Source: Rhyacophila brunnea
Taxonomy: Eukaryota > Arthropoda > Insecta > Trichoptera > Rhyacophilidae
NCBI GenBank assembly: GCA_022495005.1
Contig: JAGYXB010000051.1
Location: 2,170,001 to 2,234,000, forward strand
Reading direction: 5' to 3'
DNA length: 64,000 bases
The notes under the pieces were generated by a model. That model saw only the letters and a program-made list of their open reading frames with translations, ran no database searches and had not been told where the DNA came from. Below, piece after piece: positions 1 to 10,396 of the stretch; the first letter of the stretch is position 1; each line of letters begins with the position of its first letter. A program made the translations under genes and the position numbers.

Positions 1-385
1 TTTTATTGATTAAATTTGAGTCGGAATTATCTGAAATAATAACAATATCATTTAGTTAACACGGCTAAATTTTATATAATTATTGTTATCTATAACATTA
101 TTTTCAACAATGTTACTTATTTTCTCATGTTTAGAGCCTTTTTATACAAAGGATTAAACACGTGTCAAAGGTTACATTATATTTATTTTAATTTTATGAA
201 ATGCATTGGCAAACTATTATGCTATACTGATTTATGAAAACGGCGAATTTTATTAATTTAAAATGTTTGAATTTTATTCATTGTAAATGATTCTTCTTGA
301 AATTTTCAATTAAATTATGGATGGGTTGATGGGTACTAAAAAGCTCTGTAGGTCGATTATTTTGCCAATAATTTTCACGTGGTCC
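1..385. other. AT-rich stretch, nothing recognised
   Basis: No open frame, repeat or motif that I can support was seen here. Confidence 0.5.
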
Positions 386-569
386 ACGGTGGCCGCGCGG
401 CGTAAGCGTTGGACTATCAAGCCGTGGGTCCCAGGTTCGAATCCTGGGTCTTGTAAGTACACATATTGTTTTTCAATTTGTGTGTGAGTCAGGGTATGGA
501 CCTAATAGGTTGAGCAAGTGGCTGACATCCATTTCTCGTAAAAATCAAAATCTGTTAATACAAACCTCA
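386..569 (+). repeat. tRNA-derived SINE, copy 1
   Basis: A tRNA-like head carries a box-A-like stretch near 388-406 and a perfect B box (GGTTCGAATCC, 434-444), the two halves of an internal Pol III promoter. It is followed by a body unrelated to tRNA. The same head and body occur on the minus strand at 49237-49467, and the tail alone at 63837-63900, so this is a dispersed family. Match to the other copies is lost after about 569. The acceptor stem does not pair into a full cloverleaf, so a functional tRNA gene is unlikely. Confidence 0.75.
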
Positions 570-887
570 TAGCGGTTTTGTCTTGGTTGTCTATGCTCAA
601 AAAGTGGCGTTTAGAAGGCTTCAGGTATAGATTCGAAAAATCTGACGTTCCTCGGGGTAAGCTCTCGTAACATAGAGCCGAAAATAGTAACTAGAATTAC
701 TCCATTTTATCAGTTCACAATATTGAACTGCATACATGTTAAATAGTTGTATAATGAATTACAACTTTATTCTGCGGCAAAATGTTCGCAAGTCATCGGT
801 GTATCTTATTATAGTATTTTATTCTGATAATTGCATTGGCCAGAACAAAAATACAGTAGTTTTCTGTATGTACTCATATGCTGCGAG

Positions 888-1531
888 TAGGGATTCCCAA
901 TACTGAAATACCCATTTTAAAAATCCAAATTACTGGAATTTTCAGTATTACAAACCACACTCGTTTACGTTTTTTGAAAATGAATTGAATGTTATTTCTA
1001 CGTTACTTTGTACTGTATTGCCTATTACATTTAGTGTATAAGTTATGTGCTGCTAAAATGCAAATATATTGACTGAACCCAACAAAGTTGAAAGAGTAAT
1101 AAAACAAAATCCATCAAATATACATATTTATATAATTGTCGCGATAAATTAACATAATATTATATCGAAAACATCCATGACAAATGTTCAATATTATTAT
1201 TCTATTGAATTGAAGAAGCATATCCTGCAAACGTACTTATTTGGCATGTCTTACTGAACTAACCTTTTTGAGGGTTTTAGTTAAAATTATCAATTTATTC
1301 AAATTATTTGTAAAAATCACCAATTCTACAATATTATGATCAATACATATTTTAAATGTCAACATAATAAATGTAGGTAGGTAGATTTTTGCTATAAAAT
1401 AATGTTTTAAAGAGATCTTAATAGCCATATTCTCTGATAAGTACTTTTTTTATGTTTCAACGAATACCGGTATTCGATAAGAAATACTGAAAAACCGATA
1501 TTGATATTTTCCTTCGGTATTGCAATCCCTA
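888..1531. mobile_element. Non-autonomous hAT-type element with 8-bp TSD
   Basis: The element begins TAGGGATT and ends AATCCCTA as imperfect terminal inverted repeats of about 18 bp. It is flanked by a perfect 8-bp direct repeat, GCTGCGAG, at 880-887 and 1532-1539. An 8-bp target duplication with TAGGG-like ends is the signature of the hAT superfamily. No transposase is encoded. It splits the YSD-GQN remnant just after the GQN motif, so it is younger than that copy. Confidence 0.85.
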
Positions 1532-1790
1532 GCTGCGAGGGTTTTAAAAGTTAATATTACCCACAATTTTTTGGAGGTTGGCCATACATAAAACGAAGGG
1601 GATTCAATGCATGCCCTTATTGAAAAGAGAAAAAGAAATCAAATTATATATGTGCCGCAACAATGGGTTACTCTAGTCAGATGTGCAAAAACAAACGGAA
1701 AACCATATTGTGTGATTGAAATGAACCACAGCAATATATATAATTTTAAGCACCTTTCGCCAACCAAACGTAATTTACTATATCGACTTT

Positions 1791-2163
1791 GTTTAGGAAT
1801 AAGGGCGTAACCCTCGATTTTTCGAAAAGTGCTTTTATTAGATATTAAGTATACAACTAAATACACGTTCTATAAAAAAGAACTAAGCTGCAAATGCCGA
1901 ATTATTATCTAAATTCAGGTTTAAATGATTAATTAAGTTTTAATTTAAGGAAAAAAGCATTTACCCTCAATTTTAATGATTTTTCTGTAATAACTTCTTT
2001 AATTATTATTAGATCGAAAATATATTACACCAAATCAGCAATCATCATGCACCCAATGCCTGTGCCTATTTTTTTTTAAATATTAAACTAAAATCATTCA
2101 AAAAACGTTTTTTGCCCCTCCTGTAAAATTTGTTCTGTGAGGGTTATGCCCTTTTTCCTAAAC
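1791..2163. mobile_element. MITE with about 26-bp terminal inverted repeats
   Basis: Left end GTTTAGGAATAAGGGC and right end GCCCTTTTTCCTAAAC are inverted repeats extending to about 26 bp, with the interior AT-rich and non-coding. It interrupts the YSD-GQN remnant. I could not define a clean target duplication, so the superfamily is left open. Confidence 0.7.
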
Positions 2164-2549
2164 ACGGTCGATATGATACGAACAGGGAGAAAGTAAAGTG
2201 GTCCAAAATAAAACATGTTAAAATAACAATTGATAACCCGGAACGGTTACAATTACAGTATGATTTTCTTTCCGATAAATTGGTTTATATCAACTTAGAC
2301 AGCAATTCCGCTAAAGCCAAGATTTTAGGTAACAGAGTGACACGGTCAACAAAAATAAATACTCGTTCAGAATCAATCGATGAAGCAACAATGCCTACTG
2401 ATATTATTATACCTCTCGCTTAAAACAGCAGATTGGCTAATACGAAGGCAAAATACAAAGTCGCTCCTGAGTTATACCATGAATATTATAATACTCTTGA
2501 AAACACTGGAATTACTGAAGAGAACGATTCATGATCAGAATCTGAATAG

Positions 2550-3100
2550 GAAATAGTATAAAAGCTTCAACCTTGCATTCAACTTTGTCATAAACTTTCT
2601 ATAAAATACAATTTTGTTTAATAACATGGTTGCTAAACTTAATCTGTGTTGTGATTGGTACCTATACAACCATCCTATGAGTTAAAAAAATTATATTCCA
2701 TAAAAATATATATTTTTTATTTTAAATCATCTCACGAAAAAAGTTGTAATATGTGTTACAACATTATTCTTTGGAAATATGCTGTTTTATGACAAGTCGT
2801 AACTTATAAAAAGTATACTTCCGGTTGTTTTACAGAGATAAAATATTAATATACTTAATTACCAGCACTAACTACGTATTTTAATCCTATTACCAGATAT
2901 TTTCTTCTTTGCATTTCGATATGAGAATTTTTGAAACTTTCATTTTGCTCTCCTGAAAAATGACCAAAAGTGAGTTACTCCTTTGTTCGTTGTGTCAATA
3001 TATGGGATCTCCACACACCGGAATAGTCAATTTTAAAAAAAGATGGCTGAAATAATCCACGGATTTCATTGAAATCATATTAATGTCATTGTTTAAATAT
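2550..3100. other. AT-rich, nothing recognised
   Basis: Non-coding AT-rich DNA with no repeat or motif I can support. Confidence 0.5.
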
Positions 3101-3512
3101 TGTCCCCTTAGAACAGAACAAGCCTAACTGATTTTTTGACATCTTACAGTACAGCACTTTTAAACTTTTTTTGTTATTAATTGGAATACTGTAAATATTA
3201 GAATATTGATTTAAATATACGATAATGCATTAGTTAAGTTAAAAGCATTGTTTATGTGAAAAAAAAATAAAAAGTATATTCTGTTACATATTTCATCAGA
3301 TAACGTCAGATAGGTTAATAATTATGTTCCAAAATGTCTTTAAGATTGAAGTTAAGCTTGGAATGATCTAAGCTGATAACTTTTTTTTATGTTCATAATT
3401 TAGATACGCTCGTTCTGACTCCATAATATAGAGAACAAAAATAGGAATTTTTTTGTACAATAAAACTATTTTCACAAAAAATCAGTTAGGCTTATTCTAT
3501 TCTAAGGGGACA
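3101..3512. mobile_element. MITE with 38-bp terminal inverted repeats
   Basis: 3101-3138 (starting TGTCCCCTTAGAACAGAACA) is repeated in inverted form at 3475-3512 with only about two mismatches over 38 bp. The 336-bp interior is non-coding. The flanks show no obvious direct repeat, so the target duplication is either decayed or very short. Confidence 0.75.
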
Positions 3513-3639
3513 ACGTGCTAAAATACAAATCTTAAATAGCATGTAATAAATAAATTAGTTAATAAATTCTCGATATATTTGAGAGGAAGGTGCATAGGCT
3601 CATACTAGAAGGAGAAGAATAGCATATTATAGCACTTTT

Positions 3640-3880
3640 TTGTTTTTATAGAACTAAGAATATAAATTGTAAATGGTATTGGTTAGTTTTTTAAATTCAA
3701 TTAAACCCTGTCTAGATCAAACCATAACAGTAGAGGAGAAGTAGGCTTTGTAGAGTCCATAGAAAATAATGCACACTTTGTTGTCATATTTATTTGTTTT
3801 CATTGAACTAATAATACAAATTGCAGATGGTTTTTAAAATTTCATTAAACCCTGCCTAAACCATATCATAATAGATAGAA
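3640..3880. repeat. Two direct copies of a dispersed ~85-bp repeat
   Basis: Copies at about 3640-3735 and 3796-3876 share a core (an exon-like GAACTAA...ACAAATTG...GATGGT followed by CAATTAAACCCTG). A third copy lies at about 35476-35560, with an inverted relative at about 35650-35760. This is likely the subterminal part of a DNA element; it has no coding capacity. Confidence 0.5.
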
Positions 3881-4257
3881 TATTTTGTATCTAATATCTA
3901 TCTACCTCAGGATAGGGGGAGGTGGAAGAAGTTCTTAGAAGAGGCTAGGACTCACCCTAGGTTGTGATGGTTAACCTCTTATGATGGTGATTAATAAATT
4001 CTTCTAAATGTCAAATGAAGTGTCAGCAGGAACAGCGCCGTACAAGTACCAATTGGGTTACTTTATAGGAGGCATTAACATAATAAATATCCTTAGAGCA
4101 ATCTAAAGAGGAAGGGTATTTATTGTCAGGCTATACGAAGCCGTTTTCTTTACATACGACACAATGAAACCTTAATTTTATTATTATTAACTCACCTATG
4201 AAACGGCATACATTATCTTGCTTCTCAATATGGCTATCACATTTAAACGCAGCTTAA
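3881..4257. other. Non-coding, nothing recognised
   Basis: A short AGATAG-rich patch near 3870-3905 is the only visible structure. Confidence 0.4.
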
Positions 4258-4330
4258 ACATCATCATCAGCCTGAATCTATCCACTGCTGGATGAAGGCC
4301 TCTTCCAAGCTGCTTCCACTGCTCTCGGTC
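4258..4330 (+). repeat. CATCATCATCAGCC interspersed repeat
   Basis: Starts CATCATCATCAGCCTG and continues with CTATCCACTGCTGGATGAAG, a motif widely dispersed in arthropod genomes. A second copy is at 15497-15572 inside a piggyBac derivative. Usually regarded as a retroelement-derived tail; its origin here is not shown. Confidence 0.6.
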
Positions 4331-4469
4331 TTGTGCGTTGCGTTGCCACGTACTTCCGAACAACTTAAATAACAGTCTTTTACTAAATAAACTAAAATAT
4401 TTACATTATATACTAAAAATGATACCGCTAGTGATTTCCTGTATCTGAACATTGCAGGAATAAACCTGT

Positions 4470-5218
4470 AATATGCCATATTTTTCCAAACTTATTATGC
4501 CCATGGACCCCTTCTTAAAGCAAAAACCTGACCATGAACCCCCAAGTGCTGATACCAGATGGAAGTCTCCCACAGGAGACCACCTCAAAGGGCGGACCGA
4601 ACCATCAACTTTCCCATTACACCACAGCCTATGTCCACTCTTTGCGGTTCTCGCAACCCTCGCCCAAGTAGAGCCCGCCTCCTCAAAAATTCAAATTCGT
4701 CAGCGCTCCCGCCAAAACAGACACGGTCTACCGATAGCGCCGCCACTGGTCAATCTGTGAGATTAAGATGAGATGAGATTGAGAGAGCGGGATGACGCGG
4801 AATCTGACGGTTGAACACGCACGAAAAAATCTCTCTTCGATTGGCCGCCGGACAGCCAGCATCGTCTCTGCTCGCCTCGGACGCGAAGCCAAGATACATC
4901 TCCCGCCAAAAGGACCGCGTCGGCAGACTTCTCAAGCATCTCCAGCACGCCAAGCCGCAAGCCCCGATCCTCTCTCCCATCGGACGCCGGACAGCGAGCA
5001 TCGCCTCGGATGCGAAGCCCCAGCAGCCAAGCCCGCGACACCACGTCTGCAGCCCAAGCAACAAGTAGCCCAGCTCGCCAAATCGCAAATACGATAAAAA
5101 TAAACCTGCCTTGACAAAATACACCGTGCGTTTCTGTCCCCCACCCCCGCTTCTTGGCCATGACATTATCACGGTCTGTCATCTCCGCCTAAGAGCGAAG
5201 AAGGCCGGTGATATAACT
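4470..5218. other. GC-rich block with internal duplication, possible solo LTR
   Basis: This 750-bp block is much richer in G+C than its surroundings and has open frames on both strands, which reflects composition rather than genes. A segment around 4850-4895 (CGCCGGACAGCCAGCATCG and what follows) is repeated imperfectly at about 4983-5025. AATAAA-like sequence occurs near 5096-5104. The composition and abrupt edges suggest the promoter part of an LTR retroelement, but no matching second LTR or target duplication was found. Confidence 0.3.
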
Positions 5219-5359
5219 ACATAATAGAAAAGTTATAAATTAAATTTTGATGTTTTGAATGGTAAATGATGATGTAAAAATGAAATATAAATAAAACATT
5301 TTGATATTATGTATTGAAATTATAACTTTTATTTTAAAACACAAAAACACATTTTTTTT

Positions 5360-6040
5360 TCAATGAGATGGGTGAACCTGATAGGATGATATGAGATTAT
5401 TTACGTTCGGCTCCATGATTGTGAGTAACATTCGTAAGTTTTCACGAGCACTAATTTCCAGTCAGCTTCTTTTTTTCATTATGACGTTCATAACTGCACT
5501 AAATCCACGTTCTACTAAATAGGGAAGACGGGAAAGCAATTAATAGTCTCTGTACAGTTACCCATAATGCAGAATATAAAATTGGTATCTGTTTTTGTAA
5601 CCAGAATTTGTGGTATCCTTGTTCAACCGTTGGTTTCAGCTCCTCATTTGTGGGTAATTCAATAAATTTCTCCTGTATTAGTATGGATTCATCTGAGTTT
5701 GTAGTTCTGCTTGCAAAAGGGTCCAACACCCAACCTGGGATAACCAAGTAGCCAAGTGAAGAATGTCTTCAAATCTTTGTGCTGGGGTCAGAATGAAGAG
5801 GCGTTAAGTAATAAGCTAGCAAATCATCATCTCGGTTTTGCAATCTTGAAAGATTTGGAAACTGAGAGCATTCTCCTCTCCCCATGTTTTGTTTGTATAG
5901 ATTTTTTTTGCAATAAACGCAGGTATTATACTTTTAGTTTTGACTAAATTTAATTGATCACCCTGTAGCTTCAAATTATTAATTTCATTTAATTTGGCAA
6001 ATAAATCAGTATTGGCTGTCATTTTTTGAAATGATTAAAT
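5360..6040 (-). pseudogene. hAT transposase (ZBED5/GTF2IRD2-like), C-terminal part
   Basis: Read on the minus strand, the segment gives an N-terminal part with LFAKLNEINNLKLQG (about 6000-5950). This is followed by WVLDPFAS (about 5735) and the hAT dimerisation end VERGFSAVMNVIMKKRS (about 5510-5460), closing with a stop at 5360-5362. That order is typical of the C-terminal third of ZBED5/FAM200-like domesticated and transposon hAT proteins. At least two frameshifts and one TGA after KKRS break it. It is the only clearly minus-strand transposase in the window. The BED finger and upstream half are missing. Confidence 0.7.
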
Positions 6041-6458
6041 TGAGCCACATATCATTGTATATTTACTTTCCAGGAATTCTAACACTGAATAAAAGAGTGA
6101 ATAAAATCGATCCAAACATGCACTTTTAGATAACCAACGAACTGCTATTTATTTTAACTTTCATAATAATGAAAATGTGTTACGAATATTATTTTATATT
6201 AAACCTTTAGCGGACTCCCCGACGTTGTCGATGTACCCCCAAATTTGTGGTTTGTAGGAACCACTACTCTAAACTGTCAGGTGTGTTGAATGACACCAGA
6301 AATGCCTATATCAGCTGATACAATATGAATGAAAATATGAGTACAGACCTACAAACTTATCTAAAGAATGGATGGGGGAGTCACTCTTGAAAACTACCCA
6401 ATCAAGACTCGCAACTGGACAGAATCTGACATTTTCCAAATTTCAAAATGGTGTCCAA
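6041..6458. other. Non-coding, possible hAT 3' remnant
   Basis: Contains no frame of note; the stretch around 6205-6280 may be the outer part of the adjacent minus-strand hAT copy, but no inverted repeat was found to prove it. Confidence 0.3.
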
Positions 6459-6763
6459 TGGGTCTATTCTATGCTTATCGACCGCTAAAGTGATAAAGTG
6501 AAAAATATTATCAAACTTAGGGTAGGTTTATATCAAAATATTAGCACTTATTGTAACAATTACACGAAGCCGGTTTTTATTGTTGTAATAAGTGCTATAT
6601 TTTAACAGCACCTATCTTGCTGCTGTTAAAATATCGCACTTATTGCAACAATAAAACCGGCTTCGTGTAATTGTTACAATAAGTGCTAATATTTTGATAC
6701 AAACCTACCCTAAGTTTGATACTATTTATCAATTTAGTGTTCGATAAGTATAGAATAGACCCA
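6459..6763. mobile_element. Fold-back MITE family A, copy 1
   Basis: Nearly the whole 305-bp element is one palindrome: TGGGTCTATTCTATGCTTAT at the left is mirrored at the right (ends GAATAGACCCA). The inner arms containing ATTAGCACTTATTGTAACAA are likewise mirrored. The transcript of either strand would form a long hairpin. An almost identical copy sits at 7224-7529 and a diverged relative at 9837-10098. Confidence 0.85.
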
Positions 6764-7223
6764 CATATGGTAGTTCATAGTTCCATTTTTGACCGTTCTT
6801 TAGATAAGTTTGTAGGACTGTACAGCTAATATGCATGTCAAAATAATGCTTCAGCATATTTTACACCAGCGATTTCCAAACAGGGAGGCGCGAAAAGTTT
6901 CACACAATTAATGTAGCCACAGGTTTAGTTTGCAAATGCTTATTTTATAAAACGGCCGCTAGATATAAACTACATAAAACAGTCCTATAAAAGGTTTTTT
7001 GCAAACCTGTCTGAAAATATGGAAACTAATTTTATAATACCTCACTTCTATAGCGTATTGTGAAGCGTGCTGGCTACCTTGTGAAAAAATTAAATAAAAG
7101 GGTCAAAACAAAATGTTGAAATTTGAGCCAAATTTGTTGAGGAATGAATACTTGTCTATTTGGTTGAAATTTAGCTAGCTCAGTTATGTGCGTCCGGAGT
7201 GGTGTTAAAATTAGTCTTCTCAG
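6764..7223. other. Non-coding spacer between fold-back elements
   Basis: No supported feature; sequence is unlike the flanking MITEs. Confidence 0.5.
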
Positions 7224-7529
7224 TGGGTCTATTCTATGCTTATCGACCGCTAAAGTGATAAAGTGAAAAATATTATCAAACTTAGGGTAGGTTTGTATCA
7301 AAATATTAGCACTTATTGTAACAATTACACGAAGTTGGTTTTTATTGTTGCAATAAGTGCTATATTTTAACAGCACCTATCTTGTTGCTGTTAAAATATC
7401 GCACTTATTGCAACAATAAAAACCAGCTTCGTGTAATTGTTACAATAAGTGCTAATATTTTGATACAAACCTACCCTAAGTTTGATACTATTTATCAATT
7501 TAGTGTTCGATAAGTATAGAATAGACCCA
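7224..7529. mobile_element. Fold-back MITE family A, copy 2
   Basis: Only a handful of substitutions separate this copy from the one at 6459-6763, so both moved recently relative to most elements here. It is flanked by CAG on both sides (7221-7223 and 7530-7532), which may be a 3-bp target duplication. Copy 1 has CAA and CAT at the same places, so the 3-bp reading is not secure. Confidence 0.85.
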
Positions 7530-8548
7530 CAGGAGTGGTATAAATGATGTCCCTTGGTGTTATATCATTGACGTTTATTTGCATATATAATTTTTACAAA
7601 GTTACAATCGTTTTATGATACTATTTCGTAATTAAATTTTTCAAGTGAGTAGCTCAGAGCTTTTCAGTTATCAAATTCGACTCTAACTGCCTCGCTACAG
7701 GGTTCTCTTTCAAAATTCTTCCGAACCCACGCCGACTCACGAAAGAACTCCCGTGATTGGCCAAATCCGATCAGATCTTTTGATTTAGCGAATCACGAGG
7801 TAGACTTCAGCGCCGGCGCGCGACGAGTTCAGCATTGCGCAATGCACGGCCGAATTATAATATTTGAATTCTTATTACTAGTACATTTTGTTATTTAGTC
7901 TTAAAATTATCGCTTTCGTCTATCATCATTTACACTTTAAGATTTATCTTTATTGCACCTCCGCCCAGTATGTGATTTTCACACACCGGACGAAGGCCTT
8001 TACCTATGAATAAGACATTTAAGTAGTTGAGCAAGGAATCAGATTACGTGTTTTATGAAGCCGTTTCTAGAGGTTAGGGTTACATTTCGGCTTATAATTG
8101 CTAAGTGATTATTTCACACCTGGAGAAGCTCGTGTGTAACAGAGATGTATCAACGCTCTCCAAACCAAACCCGCCCCACACAACACTCGGTCTTAATCGA
8201 GCGTATCACGAGGCACTACGTTTTGATGTAAAGCATCGGTTCAGTTGTTTACACCTGGTTGTCCCACGCTCAAAGTGAGCTTTCACTGTGTTTACTGATT
8301 TTAATCTAATGCAAAGTGCCGGGGAGAGAAAATGCACAGGGAACTGACAAAAAAGAAAATGAATTTAAAATATGTATAACAAAAAAAATATGTTAATCAA
8401 ACGAAAAGCAAAATTTATGTGAAGAGATCTTCACGCCCACAGTAAGACACCGTACATTTTTTAAATACAAGATAATTGGCCTTTGTGGCGACCAGGTCGG
8501 ACGGCCCAACGGCTGGTTGGACTGACTTGAACACCTCAAATTAAGTCA
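7530..8548. other. Non-coding, with a CpG-rich patch
   Basis: A CpG-rich patch at about 7690-7855 (including GCGCCGGCGCGCGACGAG) stands out from the AT-rich surroundings and could be a promoter fragment. Nothing downstream supports a transcript. The remainder has no recognisable feature. Confidence 0.35.
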
Positions 8549-8635
8549 TACGGAATATTAAATATCCAGATTTTTTTAGCTTCCTGCACAATTTGTAAAA
8601 AGTTACTTACGGGATATTAACATTAGGCCACCGAT
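8549..8635. repeat. Direct repeat shared with 10304-10396
   Basis: An ~88-bp segment containing AGCTTCCTGCACAATTTGTA and CGGGATATTAA is present again at 10304-10396 in the same orientation at about 85-90 percent identity. It is non-coding. Confidence 0.65.
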
Positions 8636-8699
8636 GTCTTCTATCTTACTCTAACGCATATTGCTGAGTTATACACGTGTGCCTCAGTGTGTGGCACAG

Positions 8700-8870
8700 C
8701 TTCAAGGGTTCCGTCGCTGTAGCCGGCCCTCCCTCAACCTGCAGCGGTGCTACAGGAGCAACCTACGTGCTGCAGGTCTGACATGGCGGGAGGCGCAAGA
8801 GTTGGCGACTGATAGAGGGAAGTGGCGCGAACTTGTGCTAGCCCTATCCCCCAATGTTGGGACGTGACGT
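8700..8870 (+). pseudogene. LINE ORF2 C-terminal remnant
   Basis: An open frame ends with TWREAQELATDRGKWRELV and then a stop. A Trp/Asp-Arg/Trp pattern like this is the usual extreme C-terminus of arthropod non-LTR retrotransposon polymerases. No reverse transcriptase core is attached, so this is a short, probably 5'-truncated tail. Confidence 0.45.
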
Positions 8871-9009
8871 TTTGTTCAGGTTGAAATGTTCTTAAATTTT
8901 AGATTTTGAAACTACAAAAAATAATCGACATAACTTTGCAATATTATTGACAGATTAATGTAAATTTCTAGTCAACATTTTATGACTCAACAGGACTTCG
9001 TGCTAGGGA

Positions 9010-9400
9010 TAACTCGCAATGTTGTTCCAGCCAATGTTTCTTTGAAAACAAAATGCTCAACGTTTTCGAGATGTTTCTGTTATGTGCCGGACAGAACATA
9101 GAACTGATGCCTCGGTACTGTAAGAGCTGCGCATCAGTGAAAGAGTGCATGCTTATGTTGTGTCTTGTGTTTCATCGGTCATGCTATTTCGCTGTGGCCC
9201 AGAAAGCCTAGAAGGATTATTTCAAGTAATGCGGCTGTTAGAGGGGCAGAGGGCAAACACTGACAAGGTGGAGTGACCGAGTGAAGAAATTCACTATAAA
9301 CTCGATAGCATCTACCGTAAGGCTTGCAGTGGATAGGGAAAGCTTATTCAGAATATTACAGTACCTTTTCCAGAGTGATGCATCCATGCAAACCTCAGTC
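9010..9400 (+). pseudogene. Second LINE ORF2 tail remnant
   Basis: Around 9245-9345 one frame reads LTRWSDRVKKFT followed by ASTVRLAVDRE, again the RWSD...A.DR pattern of LINE polymerase C-termini. Upstream frames are broken. The remnant differs from the one at 8700-8870. Confidence 0.4.
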
Positions 9401-9836
9401 ATAAGGGTTACAACGATAGAAGATTAAGTCCCACTAATAATAGTAAATGCCAAATAATCCCTCAGTTTGGAGCCTCCCTCACTGATAGACTGTGCATAAG
9501 GATACAGGAAGGGTCGAGGTCAATGTCATTCTATAGTGGAACAATTTAATCATTGTTACTACTATTTCCAACTGTTCTTTCTTGAGACCTTACTGCATTT
9601 AGCTCTGTGTCCGGTGTCCTCTCCAACTATGTCGTATCTTCTATCAAAACTATTGAACATCACACTTTATGTGGTAGGTATATTGATGGTCTAATGTTAA
9701 TACCCCGTATCTGATCTATATGACGAAAATGACTTATCGATGTACTAAAAACAACCAAAATACTGCCCATAGACTGAAATTCCCATATCTGTCATACAAT
9801 AATGTTACAGCCATTTTAGTAATTCCCTGTATCTGG
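9401..9836. other. Non-coding, nothing recognised
   Basis: Probably the untranslated tail of the LINE remnant just upstream, but no poly(A) or target duplication was found. Confidence 0.35.
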
Positions 9837-10098
9837 GCATCTATTCTATACACAAGACTGCTTTCAGCCGCTATCTAGGGTAGGTTTGTATCGAAGTATT
9901 AGCACTTATTATAGCAATTACAATAAGTACTATGTTTTAACAGCACTTCTTTTGGCTGTGGTAAATTTTAGAGCGAGATAGACAGTTTTGACGGCTTAAT
10001 TATTGTAATTGTTACAATAAGTGTTAATACTTCGATACAAACCTACCCTAGATAGCTGCCATAGCGACCGAAAGCAGTCTTGTGTATAGAATAGATGC
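9837..10098. mobile_element. Fold-back MITE, diverged relative of family A
   Basis: Ends GCATCTATTCTATACACAAG and its inverted copy at 10070-10098 form perfect ~29-bp arms. The inner arms repeat GGGTAGGTTTGTATC and ATTAGCACTTATT as in the copies at 6459 and 7224, while the outer 30 bp are different. The centre is not palindromic. Confidence 0.8.
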
Positions 10099-10303
10099 GC
10101 TGAACAGAAATAAACCTGTAATAGCCCCGTATCTTGCCTCAAGCTGTCAAGCGTGTTGCATGACATGTGTTGAATTCAGCTTCAAAATGTCACTTTCGAA
10201 TTATTTAAAAGGTAAAACAGTAAGTAATATACTTTACCACTTTTTACGTTACGGGTATTGGCATGCTATGTAGTTACAAAATGTGTGAACATGTGAAACA
10301 GTC

Positions 10304-10396
10304 GGATACGGGATGTTAAATATTTAGTTTTTTTAAGCTTCCTGCACAATTTGTAAGAAGTCACTCACGGGATATTAATATTAGGCCATTGATATT
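10304..10396. repeat. Direct repeat, second copy of 8549-8635
   Basis: Matches the first copy through the same core; both lie downstream of LINE-like or fold-back sequence and may be part of a common 3' tail. Confidence 0.6.

Larger units (their letters stand above)
815..2549 (+). pseudogene. YSD-GQN family (Sola-like?) transposase, C-terminal half
   Basis: Decayed carboxy half of a DDE-like transposase family that recurs through the window. Seen: the second acidic motif YSDNCIGQNKN at about 820-852. The third motif follows at 1580-1624, reading GHT-stop-NEGDSMHALIE, with TAA where relatives have Gln. Next come YVPQQWVTLVR (about 1648-1680) and a KVKWSKI-type run after 2190, ending in an acidic tail with a stop near 2534. 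The frame is broken by two DNA insertions (888-1531 and 1791-2163); reading resumes on the far side of each. The first catalytic motif and the N-terminal half are absent. The family role as a cut-and-paste transposase is inferred from the acidic triad and from the terminal repeats of better copies (27706-35384, 48705-51170). Confidence 0.7.

Noticed and set aside
386..460. A tRNA gene
   Set aside because: A B box is present but the acceptor stem does not pair and copies with the same body lie elsewhere; it is a SINE head.
4750..5182. Overlapping 100-140 codon ORFs on both strands
   Set aside because: They overlap in opposite and shifted frames in a GC-rich, internally duplicated block with no recognisable protein.
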